A stretch of 49,349 bases of DNA from Planctomycetota bacterium (GTDB lineage: Bacteria > Planctomycetota > Phycisphaerae > WQYP01), in NCBI GenBank assembly GCA_021818445.1, contig JAKAEB010000028.1, forward strand, positions 1-49,349, read 5' to 3'. The position numbers and the translations under genes are program-made. Below the pieces are notes generated by a model. It was not told the origin of the DNA, searched no databases, and saw only the letters and a program-made list of their open reading frames with translations. This document shows positions 1 to 7,465 of the stretch, piece after piece. Position 1 is the first letter of the stretch; every line of letters starts with the position of its first letter.

Positions 1-415
1 GTAGGCATCGGTGTCGTACGCCTCTACGATGTTGCCGCTGGAATTGGTTAGCGCCACCGCCCGGTACAGCGTATCCTGTAATAAATAATAACTACCGGCG
101 GGCAGATTCTGCGGCCCGGCCGGCACGAGCAGCTTCAACTGGATGCATTCGTCGGTATTGAGGCTTCCTGTGCCCGCGTTTTGCGGCCGAAATCCCGTCT
201 GGGCCACCGGCCCAGTGAGCGCCGCCGCGCCGGGATAGGTGCCCCAGACGTATTGCTTAGTCGGTGTATCCGTGCTGCCGGATCCGCCAAAGGGATTGCG
301 TTCCTCCATGCACCTCCAACCCATCCAGCAGCAGTCCGTGGTCCCGTTGGAAACGTTTCCTGTGACGCCGCCGTTGTTGATGGTTTTACGCACACGCCGA
401 TTCATGGCGTCGTAC
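1..415 (-). repeat. RHS core direct repeat, copy 1
   Basis: This stretch is nearly identical to 2704-3040. Positions 1-126 match with an offset of 2703 and positions 236-415 match with an offset of 2625. The 78-bp difference is an in-frame extra segment in this copy (roughly 154-232). Such repeated cores are the substrate for tip exchange in RHS loci. Confidence 0.85.
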
Positions 416-990
416 GAATACGCTCCCACGATTTTCCCGTCCGCCACCCGGCTGCAGGATATTAACCTGTTGAGTGCGTCATACCGGAATATCAGGTCCC
501 CATCGTTCGTTATGCATCCGTTACCTTGCTGTGCCGCATTCGATGCGGAGTTGCTGTTATTGCCGTGATCGTAACTTATGGGTATCAGGTCCGGCGTGCA
601 GCCATCTGTGGTGGCCGCGATGAGCATCAATTGGTTCCGGTAGTTGTGATTACGCGCCTCCACAACTGATGCGGTTATCCCGTAGCCCACCACCGTCTGA
701 TAGCTGGTGTTCCGCCAATTGCCCAAACCACCAAGTTTGTAGCTTCGCTGCCGATCAGTGTTGATTACGTCAATCGCTTCGCCATCCACCACGCTTCCAC
801 CGCCGTTATTCTGATAGCCGCCGGAGCTGTTGAGTTCTCCCCGCTGGTATTGCAGCAGGCGATTGACACTGTCATAGCCCGGCAGTGGCGAGGCGATGTT
901 GCCGCTGTTATCCACCGGCTGATACAAGTTGCTGCGTGTTTCGGCCTGCAGGGCGGGCAGTTCGCCGCTATTGCTTTTGTTCTGGCGCAT
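1..990 (-). CDS. Orphan RHS-repeat tip protein, 3' end outside window
   Basis: The minus-strand frame stays open from an ATG at 990 to the window edge, giving about 330 codons without a stop, so the C-terminus is missing. The translation has RHS/YD-type repeats such as FRYDALNRLI and YSYDAMNRRVRKTINNGG, then CCWMGWRCMEERNPFGG and YVWGTY, typical of the RHS core just before its variable tip. The start is supported by GGGAG six bases before the ATG and by a 23-bp overlap with the end of the upstream gene (968-1825), suggesting translational coupling. No signal peptide or N-terminal secretion module is visible, so this is a displaced tip rather than a full-length RHS protein. Its core is nearly identical to that of the protein at 1822-3456, apart from a 78-bp in-frame difference. 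RHS proteins generally deliver a C-terminal toxin; the toxin here is not visible. Confidence 0.8.
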   Translation of the reverse strand, partial: MRQNKSNSGELPALQAETRSNLYQPVDNSGNIASPLPGYDSVNRLLQYQRGELNSSGGYQNNGGGSVVDGEAIDVINTDRQRSYKLGGLGNWRNTSYQTVVGYGITASVVEARNHNYRNQLMLIAATTDGCTPDLIPISYDHGNNSNSASNAAQQGNGCITNDGDLIFRYDALNRLISCSRVADGKIVGAYSYDAMNRRVRKTINNGGVTGNVSNGTTDCCWMGWRCMEERNPFGGSGSTDTPTKQYVWGTYPGAAALTGPVAQTGFRPQNAGTGSLNTDECIQLKLLVPAGPQNLPAGSYYLLQDTLYRAVALTNSSGNIVEAYDTDAY

Positions 991-1825
991 CGCCGTCTCC
1001 CTTCCGACGGGACCCCTTGCGCCGCCGCCCCTCGGTTTGGATGGTGAGCCTAAGGCCGCTACTTTCAAACCGCAGATGGCTCGTCGCCCACGGCCCGACC
1101 ACATCCACCCACGCCTTTTTCACCGCTTTCCCTGTTGGTGGGAAGGTACCTATGTCGTTGTAGCGTCGCACTTTACTATCCTGGAGGTTGAGGTCGCTAA
1201 GCACCGTGCGCTCGACGAAGCTGAGTTGTTCTTCCAGGTCAGCAACGGACCGCCCGTAAATTTCAATCCGACCGGAGGCATCATCAATGCGGTCTCCACA
1301 ACGGTGCAGTCCTAACATCGCCTCGCAACCGCTGATCACCCACCAACCCGTCTCCGAGAGGTCCAAGGAACCGACGCGTAGATAGCTTGTGTAGTCCTCC
1401 TCGATCAGGAGGGCTACGCCGAGCGCCTCCCATCGCGCCAGCCGCTCCCTTATTTCACGCAGGCCCGCCTCGTCGAGATGTCGTATCAGCCCCTTTTCCA
1501 TGCACGAGTGAAATGCCTCGGCGTACCGCGCCACCACCTTTGCGGGCGGTTTTTCGCATTGCTCCTTGGCTCCGTGCACGGCGAACGCGCAATGGCTGGC
1601 CACTGTCTCGGGATCAGCGGATAGCCCGAAGAGAAATTCAATCTCATAGAGCACGCTGACTTCGGCTCGGCTGACGCCGAAGGCATTGAGGGCCAAGTCG
1701 TAAAGGGCATTGCTCCAGAACGGGGATGGATGCCGCCGGGACTCCTCGCGAGGCGGCAGGAACCTGATTCCCGGGAGGAACCGCACGGGCACGCTTGCTT
1801 TATTCTTTTTTGCCGACACGTTCAT
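968..1825 (-). CDS. Hypothetical protein, putative RHS-tip immunity or accessory protein
   Basis: A 285-residue protein that I do not recognise. The start is placed at the ATG at 1825, which overlaps the stop of the upstream RHS gene as ATGA, a classic coupling arrangement; a further ATG at 1852 is possible but has a poorer ribosome-binding site. There is no signal peptide or membrane segment, so it is probably cytoplasmic. The middle (about residues 40-150) is predicted helical and rich in Ala, Glu and Leu; the C-terminus is very basic (GRRRKGSRRKGDGD). Position directly after an RHS toxin-type gene, with overlapping stop and start, suggests it could be the cognate immunity protein, but that is an inference from context only. 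It overlaps the next RHS tip (990) at its 3' end. Confidence 0.6.
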   Translation of the reverse strand: MNVSAKKNKASVPVRFLPGIRFLPPREESRRHPSPFWSNALYDLALNAFGVSRAEVSVLYEIEFLFGLSADPETVASHCAFAVHGAKEQCEKPPAKVVARYAEAFHSCMEKGLIRHLDEAGLREIRERLARWEALGVALLIEEDYTSYLRVGSLDLSETGWWVISGCEAMLGLHRCGDRIDDASGRIEIYGRSVADLEEQLSFVERTVLSDLNLQDSKVRRYNDIGTFPPTGKAVKKAWVDVVGPWATSHLRFESSGLRLTIQTEGRRRKGSRRKGDGDAPEQKQ

Positions 1826-3456
1826 AACCTTTTCGGCCTTCGTACGACCCATTTATCCAACAACTTCGGACCCGTGGCCGTGTCGAGGCAGCAGGTGCCG
1901 CCGTAAAAACTACAGCGCAACCCCAACCGGCGGTTTTCTGCCACCCCGTGGAAGCCGATGACGTACTTCGATGATTCGGACACCTCACCCTTGACGGCGT
2001 TCTTTTTCGACCCACAAATGGTCCCCGGTCCAAGCACCACCTGCGACGCGTACCTGCAGGCCGCGGCAAAGCCTTGGCCTTTGGGCACCTCGCTCGCGAT
2101 TGGGTATGGCAGGTCCTCGCAGAGTATATACGGCCGCGACTTCGTGGAATTCAGCTCTTTACAGTTTCTGGCGTTGCACTCTGGCTCGCCGTCCCTCCCC
2201 GGCGGCGAGGGCCTCGGGTTCGGCACCGGACGCGGCTGCGCCACGGGCCTTGGTGCGGGGATTGGAATTGGCGGCGGTGGTGTCTGCGTTGGTTGTGGCG
2301 CGGTGCCGGGTGTAGGCTCGGTGTACCCGCCCCCGGGGCCTTCGGAGAAATCCCCGTCGTAACCGCCGCCAAGGTATGGCTCGTCCGGGTTGAAATAAGG
2401 AGGTGTCTCCACCTCAGGGTCCAGAATTTCGATAAAACTGAGAGGTTCCACGAAGCGCGTGGGCGAATTCTTCTCGAAATCGTAGAGATTCAGCCGCCCT
2501 TGAATAAAGCCCCAGGGATTTCGGTTCGTAAATCGTCCGAGGTTTGGCGAATAGTAGCGGGTACGGAAATAGTAGAGTTGGGTTTCTGTATCCAAGGCCC
2601 GCCCTTGGAAAATGATGTCGTTGGCACCATAGCTGGATTGCAAATCATCATCGGTAAACCATGTATTATCCGGCCCCGGGCCGGTGAAGATCAGCGTGTT
2701 GCCATACGCGTCGGTGTCGTACGCCTCTACGATGTTGCCGCTGGAATTGGTTAGCGCCACCGCCCAGTAAAGGGTATCCTGCAATAAATAATAACTACCG
2801 GCGGGCAGATTCTGCGGCCCGGCCGGTTGAAGCAGATTCAACTGGATGCATTCATCAAGGTAGGTGCCCCAGACATATTGCTTAGTCGGTGTATCGGTGC
2901 TGCCTGAACCGCCGAAGGGATTGCGTTCCTCCATGCACTGCCAACCCATCCAGCAACAGTCCGTCGTCCCGTTGGGAACGTTTCCTGTGATGCCGCCGTT
3001 GTTGATGGTTTTACGCACCCGCCGATTCATGGCGTCGTACACGTAGGCGGCGATTGCCAGCCCGTCCGATACCCGGTTGACGGCAATAAGACGATTCAAT
3101 GCATCGTACTGGTAGATGAGCGTGCCATCGTTTGTCAGATTGCCATTGCCCGGCGATGGGGTGGCGTGGCCGTCGTATTCAAACGTAGCCGCAACTACAC
3201 CGGCCACGCTGCGCTGGGTGATCTGATTGACGTAATTGTTGTTCCGATGGTCGGTTTTGCTGGCGGTGCTGCCCTCCGGCAGATACGCGCTCTTTTTCCA
3301 ATTGCCAAGGCCGTCGAGGCTGTAGCTGCGCTGGCTATCGGTGTTGGGCAGGCCAATGCCCGTAGTCACGCTTCCACCGCCGTCATTCTGATAGCCGCCG
3401 GTGGCGACAGTGCCGTTGGCACTGGACGCCAACATTTTCTTATCATCTACGACCAT
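1822..3456 (-). CDS. Orphan RHS-core protein with proline-rich linker and Cys-rich tip
   Basis: A 544-residue protein. Residues 1-130 hold YD-type repeats (IYQYDALNRLIAVNR, YVYDAMNRRVRK); residues about 260-330 hold the RHS core end (QLYYFRTRYYSPNLGRF). The normal core boundary motif RDPIGYxGGxNLY is degenerate here (NRNPWGFIQGRLNLY) and the usual DPxG is replaced by VEP. A long Pro/Gly-rich linker (about 350-440) follows, then a tip with eight or so Cys residues that I cannot assign to a known toxin family. The ATG at 3456 has only a weak ribosome-binding site and no signal peptide follows, so this is probably a displaced tip cassette. The stop overlaps the next gene as ATGA. The family is known for polymorphic toxins; toxin activity here is inferred. 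Confidence 0.8.
   Translation of the reverse strand: MVVDDKKMLASSANGTVATGGYQNDGGGSVTTGIGLPNTDSQRSYSLDGLGNWKKSAYLPEGSTASKTDHRNNNYVNQITQRSVAGVVAATFEYDGHATPSPGNGNLTNDGTLIYQYDALNRLIAVNRVSDGLAIAAYVYDAMNRRVRKTINNGGITGNVPNGTTDCCWMGWQCMEERNPFGGSGSTDTPTKQYVWGTYLDECIQLNLLQPAGPQNLPAGSYYLLQDTLYWAVALTNSSGNIVEAYDTDAYGNTLIFTGPGPDNTWFTDDDLQSSYGANDIIFQGRALDTETQLYYFRTRYYSPNLGRFTNRNPWGFIQGRLNLYDFEKNSPTRFVEPLSFIEILDPEVETPPYFNPDEPYLGGGYDGDFSEGPGGGYTEPTPGTAPQPTQTPPPPIPIPAPRPVAQPRPVPNPRPSPPGRDGEPECNARNCKELNSTKSRPYILCEDLPYPIASEVPKGQGFAAACRYASQVVLGPGTICGSKKNAVKGEVSESSKYVIGFHGVAENRRLGLRCSFYGGTCCLDTATGPKLLDKWVVRRPKRL
2704..3040 (-). repeat. RHS core direct repeat, copy 2
   Basis: Second copy of the segment at 1-415, lacking its 78-bp in-frame insertion. 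Most of the few differences visible by eye are single bases. Confidence 0.85.
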
Positions 3457-3539
3457 CGCATCGATCTCAACAATTCAGCCTTATGCGTGCAATATAGCAA
3501 GCCGTGCGGCGGGCGGCAAATTTGGCCCGCCGGGCCAAT

Positions 3540-4838
3540 TCAATCCCAACTTCGCCCGCAGAAGAGAATTTCGCGCGGCTTGCCCCGGCTGAAGATCGTC
3601 AGGTAATGACACTCACCTGCGTCCAACGGAGCCAAAATGGCGTCCATATTTCTCTCAATCATCGCTCGCGTCGGCTTAACCGTCCCGTAAACTTCCTTAA
3701 GCCACTCAGGGTCCATCGGCGAAGCCGACCCCGGTTCATACTTTGAGGACACATCCCTGATGTCCAGAATGGAATGCGTGCCTTCCTCGGCCGCCGCCTC
3801 CTGGGCCGCCTCAATGCTCTCGTGGCCGGGTCCCGGACCGGCGGCCTCGGCGTCAATGGGATATTCCTCGATGACCGTCGCCGGATAATACCGCCCGGCG
3901 CGGAATTCCCTTTCTTTAAGCTTGCGCAGTGCCTCGGCCACATCGGGCTCCCAAGGCACAAAATACCAGTAGAAATATGCGGGCACACCGGCCTGTTTTT
4001 CAGCCCCGTCCGCCGAGGCGTCTGCAAGTGCCTCCGCAACATCGTCCCCGGATTGGTCGGCGCTCGGAATGAATACCGGCGGCGGCTTGAGCCGCGCCGG
4101 CTCGCGCCACACCCCGTCGGGCGGCAGGAAGGGATTGATGGTTTGCCGAGCCTTTTCGATAAATTCGTCAGGGGACATCGCCGCGAAACCATGCGCCGCC
4201 TTACGGTAATGCTCGGCCTCCTCGCCCGGGTCATATGCCGTCACCAGCGTGGCGGCGGCAATCCTAGGCAAAAAGCCCCAATCATGGGCCCAATCGGCAC
4301 TGCTGTGGGCGCTGGTCATATCCTCACCGTCGCCGCGGTATTTCAGCAACTTTCGCCCGCTGTCCAGCCGCTGAATTTCCTTAAGCCTTGGCAACACCTT
4401 GCTTAGCCAAAGCGCACACCAGCGCTGCAGGTCGGGCGGCTCAAAATGGACCTCCCAAAAGTCTGCGCCGACCACCGCGCACAGCACACCCCAAAATTGA
4501 TCCATGGTTTCCAGCACCATGCGCCGCCAAAGCGGTACCAAGGCGCGCGGCTCAAGCCCGCGTTCATCGGCGACCCACCGCCAAAGCATGCTTACCTCCT
4601 CATCTTCCGTAAGCATGCCGGCGAACATGATCCTTTCCCCTTTCGGGGCAAATGTTCGGGCCATGATTCGCTTAATATAAATCCCTTCCAGGGAACTGAT
4701 GGGCACCGGCTTCAAGGCCACGGGGTCGTCAAGCCAGTGGCCGGCGGCCAAACTGGCCTTGACATATTTGCGGGCCTGCTTGCGTGCCTCCATGTAGCTG
4801 GAGGCCACCAGAAAAGCCGGTACATGATTGTCATCCAT
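3540..4838 (-). CDS. Hypothetical protein after RHS nuclease tip, putative immunity protein
   Basis: A 432-residue cytoplasmic-looking protein. The start is placed at the ATG at 4838 (MDDNHVPAFLVASS), 44 bp after the stop of the RHS nuclease-tip gene; upstream in-frame codons run into that gene. Two regions are visible: an N-terminal part (1-230) rich in Trp and charged residues, and a C-terminal part (about 280-432) with the pattern ERE-F-RAGRYYPA, HESIEAAQEAA, SILDI, YGTVKPTRAMIERN and a final EILFCGRSWD. That C-terminal pattern resembles a stand-alone family of small proteins I have seen near polymorphic-toxin loci but cannot name with certainty. A low-complexity Ala/Asp linker joins the two. 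Its position directly behind a toxin-like tip makes an immunity role plausible; this is inferred. Confidence 0.6.
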   Translation of the reverse strand: MDDNHVPAFLVASSYMEARKQARKYVKASLAAGHWLDDPVALKPVPISSLEGIYIKRIMARTFAPKGERIMFAGMLTEDEEVSMLWRWVADERGLEPRALVPLWRRMVLETMDQFWGVLCAVVGADFWEVHFEPPDLQRWCALWLSKVLPRLKEIQRLDSGRKLLKYRGDGEDMTSAHSSADWAHDWGFLPRIAAATLVTAYDPGEEAEHYRKAAHGFAAMSPDEFIEKARQTINPFLPPDGVWREPARLKPPPVFIPSADQSGDDVAEALADASADGAEKQAGVPAYFYWYFVPWEPDVAEALRKLKEREFRAGRYYPATVIEEYPIDAEAAGPGPGHESIEAAQEAAAEEGTHSILDIRDVSSKYEPGSASPMDPEWLKEVYGTVKPTRAMIERNMDAILAPLDAGECHYLTIFSRGKPREILFCGRSWD

Positions 4839-4882
4839 GGTGATCACGGTTAAAGCCCCTTCGGACGGGTCGGAAGCAACGA

Positions 4883-5758
4883 CTACCAGCCGCCGACCTC
4901 GGCCTCGTATTCGTAACTGGGATCGACCTCGTCCGTCTCGCCACCCCATGGTGCGGTGCCACCGCCTGAGCCGGAATCGGTCCCGCCGTCGCCCCAGCCC
5001 GCGCCAATCCCGTAAATGCTTTCCCCGTCGGTCCCCTCCCCCGATGCGGGGGCGGTGCCTTCCGCCGGGAACCCACCCTCTTGGCTGGGAATGAAACCAT
5101 TATCCATCTCGTCGAGTATCTGCCGCCTGAAGTAGCCGCTCTTCCAGTAGATTATCACCCCGGGATAAAAAAACGAAGTGGTCCATTTGTAGACCGAACC
5201 GTTTACCGTCGCCGCGCCGGATGTCCCAGGGCCGAACCTCGACCCGAGGCGTGCCCTGACGCAGGCGTCGCGCAGATACCCAACGTACCGCTGGGCCTTG
5301 CTGTGTGCGGCGGTGTCCCCCGTTTTTGCTGACTTAATCTCGCAGAGCCTGCGGCTTACCTTGTCGAAAATGTCGGGGCGTTTGAGGCGGGTGCCCGGCG
5401 GAAGGCCCGCCACGTGCCCATGCAAATCACGCACAATCGTCACCAACGCCGTGTCGTAGAATCCATGGGCCTGCGTGGCCAACTCATAATTGTCGGTGAT
5501 CTTATCATGTATCTTTTTGCCGAGGACCAGTTGCGGGGGCGACGCCAAACCGGAGGCATCTGCCTTCCCCACCGGGCTGCTTTGGACGTAGGCGTAAAGG
5601 TTGATTCCGCCTTGGTAACCGATCGGATCGCGGGTAAGCCAGCGGCCAAGCGTCGGCAAATAATACCGATTCCGCACATAATAATTCTGCGTCTCGGCGC
5701 CAGCGTTGTATCCGCTACCGCCCGCGAAAATTTCATTTTCAGCAAATGCGACCATCAA
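4883..5758 (-). CDS. Orphan RHS tip with PD-(D/E)XK-like nuclease domain
   Basis: A 291-residue protein that begins in the last part of the RHS core: YYVRNRYYLPTLGRWL, then RDPIGYQGGINLYAYV and a short linker. The variable tip (about 75-215) contains RPDIF, CEIKS about 12 residues later and AQRYVGYL, which fits the D...ExK...Q pattern of PD-(D/E)XK nucleases, including REase-type polymorphic toxins. A Gly/Ser/Glu-rich tail follows (215-291). There is no N-terminal shell, repeats or secretion module, and no long open frame upstream, so the gene is a displaced tip that could be expressed only after recombination with a full-length RHS gene elsewhere, or is residual. The downstream gene at 3540-4838 is the candidate immunity partner. 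Nuclease activity is inferred from motifs. Confidence 0.75.
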   Translation of the reverse strand: MMVAFAENEIFAGGSGYNAGAETQNYYVRNRYYLPTLGRWLTRDPIGYQGGINLYAYVQSSPVGKADASGLASPPQLVLGKKIHDKITDNYELATQAHGFYDTALVTIVRDLHGHVAGLPPGTRLKRPDIFDKVSRRLCEIKSAKTGDTAAHSKAQRYVGYLRDACVRARLGSRFGPGTSGAATVNGSVYKWTTSFFYPGVIIYWKSGYFRRQILDEMDNGFIPSQEGGFPAEGTAPASGEGTDGESIYGIGAGWGDGGTDSGSGGGTAPWGGETDEVDPSYEYEAEVGGW

Positions 5759-6079
5759 TCGGCCTCAAAACTGCAATCAATAATCCGCAACATAACGCGC
5801 TGAGGTGGGGCGTGCAAGGAGGACGCGGCGATATGTCGCACACGAATGCGTTATTGGTTATTGAGCCGGGCTTGTCCCGGCGCGCTTTAATCTAATGAAA
5901 ATATGCTGGTGCTATTTGCGCGCCCATGGCGGTGCAAACTCGCCTTATTCACCGCATTGATGTCGGCTCCGTTCGCCAGAAATAAATAGCACTGGGATTG
6001 CCCGGGGTTCGCACCCCCGCAAAACCTGCCGCCGTCTTTCGCGGCATCGGCGCAATGCCTTTATTGCCCCTGACGCCGC
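5759..6079. other. Intergenic region without a supported gene
   Basis: About 320 bp between the orphan RHS tip and the 3' end of der. It contains a GCCGGG/CCCGGC hairpin near 5868-5886 and a GGGG/CCCC hairpin near 6003-6020 but no thymidine run after either. Nothing that could encode a protein with a recognisable pattern was seen. Confidence 0.5.
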
Positions 6080-7417
6080 CTATGCTTCATCGCGCTGTCG
6101 CCCACGGTGCCCGCGCAGCATCAACCGGATGGGCACCTCCCGCAGCACGGTGCGAAGGCGCAACTCGCGGATGAAAAAACGCTGATATTCTTCCGTGACC
6201 GCTTCGGGATGATTAACAAAAAGCACCATGGTCGGCGGATGCACATCAATTTGCGTCGCATAATACACCTTGATCCGTTTGCCCTGATGACTGCCCGGAC
6301 CGCGCAGGGCGACAATTTCCTCCACGGCGGAATTCAACTGTGCCGTCGGCAGACGGATGCCCGACTGCTGATGCAGATTCATCGCCAATTGAAGCGTTTC
6401 AATCACATTGTCATTATTTTGAGCACTGATGCACGATATTGGCGCAAACGCCAACTGCGGAAACAACTTGCCGAGGTATTCACCAAAATCGGTGGGTGTG
6501 GCGCGGCCTTTGACCAAATCCCATTTGTTAACCACAAAAATCACCGGTTTGAAATTTTCCGCCACATAACGTGCCAACTTCTGATCGACATCGCCAGCTT
6601 CCAAACTGGCATCCATCAGCATCAGCACGACATCCGACCGCCGAATCGACCGCTGAGCGCGATGGTATGAATAAAATTCCAGGTCGTCACTGGTCATCTT
6701 CGACCGCCGCCGCACACCGGCGGTGTCAATCATTAAAAAGGTTTTGTCATCCATGCGGATGCTTACATCCACGCTGTCACGGGTTGTGCCGGGCGTATCG
6801 GATACGATTACCCGCTTTGATCCCGAAAGGGTGTTGATCAGTGTGCTTTTGCCGGCGTTACGTTTACCTACCACCGCCAGTTTTAATATCGGAGTCGATT
6901 CATCCGCCGCAGGTGCCAACGTGATGCGCGATGCAATGGCATCGAGTAACTCGGCGCGGCCGCGATGGTGCGTGCACGACACGCATACCACGGCATCGGC
7001 AAAGCCCAGGGAAAAAAACTCGCTCTGCGCCTGGGCCTGCCCCGCCCCATCCACCTTATTGATTACCAGCACCACCGGCTTGGAAAACCGCCGGATAAAT
7101 TTTGCCACCGTCTGATCCAGCGGCGTAACTCCCGTTTTGGCATCCACCACAAACAGCAGCAGCGAGGATTGCTCCACCGCCATGCGGATTTGCGATTCGA
7201 TCTCATCGGTCAGATTGTCGCGGTCTTCCACACCGTGGCCGCCGGTGTCAATAAGTTCAAAAACGCCGCCAAGATGTTCAAGGGTTGTGGTGATGCGGTC
7301 GCGGGTGACGCCAGCCGTCGGATCGACGATGGAAATGCGCCGCCCGGCCATCAGATTAAACAGGCTGGATTTGCCGACGTTGGGACGCCCTACAATTGCA
7401 ACACTCTCAATGGTCAT
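6080..7417 (-). CDS. der: Ribosome-assembly GTPase Der (EngA)
   Basis: A 445-residue protein with the two tandem GTPase domains that define Der: G1 loops GRPNVGKS at about 10-17 and GKRNAGKS near 186, DTGG and DTAG G3 motifs, and NKVD and NKWD G4 motifs. The C-terminal KH-like domain (about 355-445) is present. Der acts in the cytoplasm in maturation of the 50S ribosomal subunit. The ATG at 7417 begins the canonical MTIESVAIVGRPNVG sequence. It lies 48 bp behind secA on the same strand and is probably cotranscribed with it. Length and motifs are normal for the family. Confidence 0.97.
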   Translation of the reverse strand: MTIESVAIVGRPNVGKSSLFNLMAGRRISIVDPTAGVTRDRITTTLEHLGGVFELIDTGGHGVEDRDNLTDEIESQIRMAVEQSSLLLFVVDAKTGVTPLDQTVAKFIRRFSKPVVLVINKVDGAGQAQAQSEFFSLGFADAVVCVSCTHHRGRAELLDAIASRITLAPAADESTPILKLAVVGKRNAGKSTLINTLSGSKRVIVSDTPGTTRDSVDVSIRMDDKTFLMIDTAGVRRRSKMTSDDLEFYSYHRAQRSIRRSDVVLMLMDASLEAGDVDQKLARYVAENFKPVIFVVNKWDLVKGRATPTDFGEYLGKLFPQLAFAPISCISAQNNDNVIETLQLAMNLHQQSGIRLPTAQLNSAVEEIVALRGPGSHQGKRIKVYYATQIDVHPPTMVLFVNHPEAVTEEYQRFFIRELRLRTVLREVPIRLMLRGHRGRQRDEA

Positions 7418-7465
7418 GGCCGAAAGGCTCCACTGCGGGTTCGCCGGTGCGAACCAAACTCATTC

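Noticed and set aside
6000-6022. tRNA T-arm-like sequence with TTCGCAC loop
   Set aside because: The conserved A at the fifth position of the loop is absent and no acceptor or anticodon arm can be built around it.
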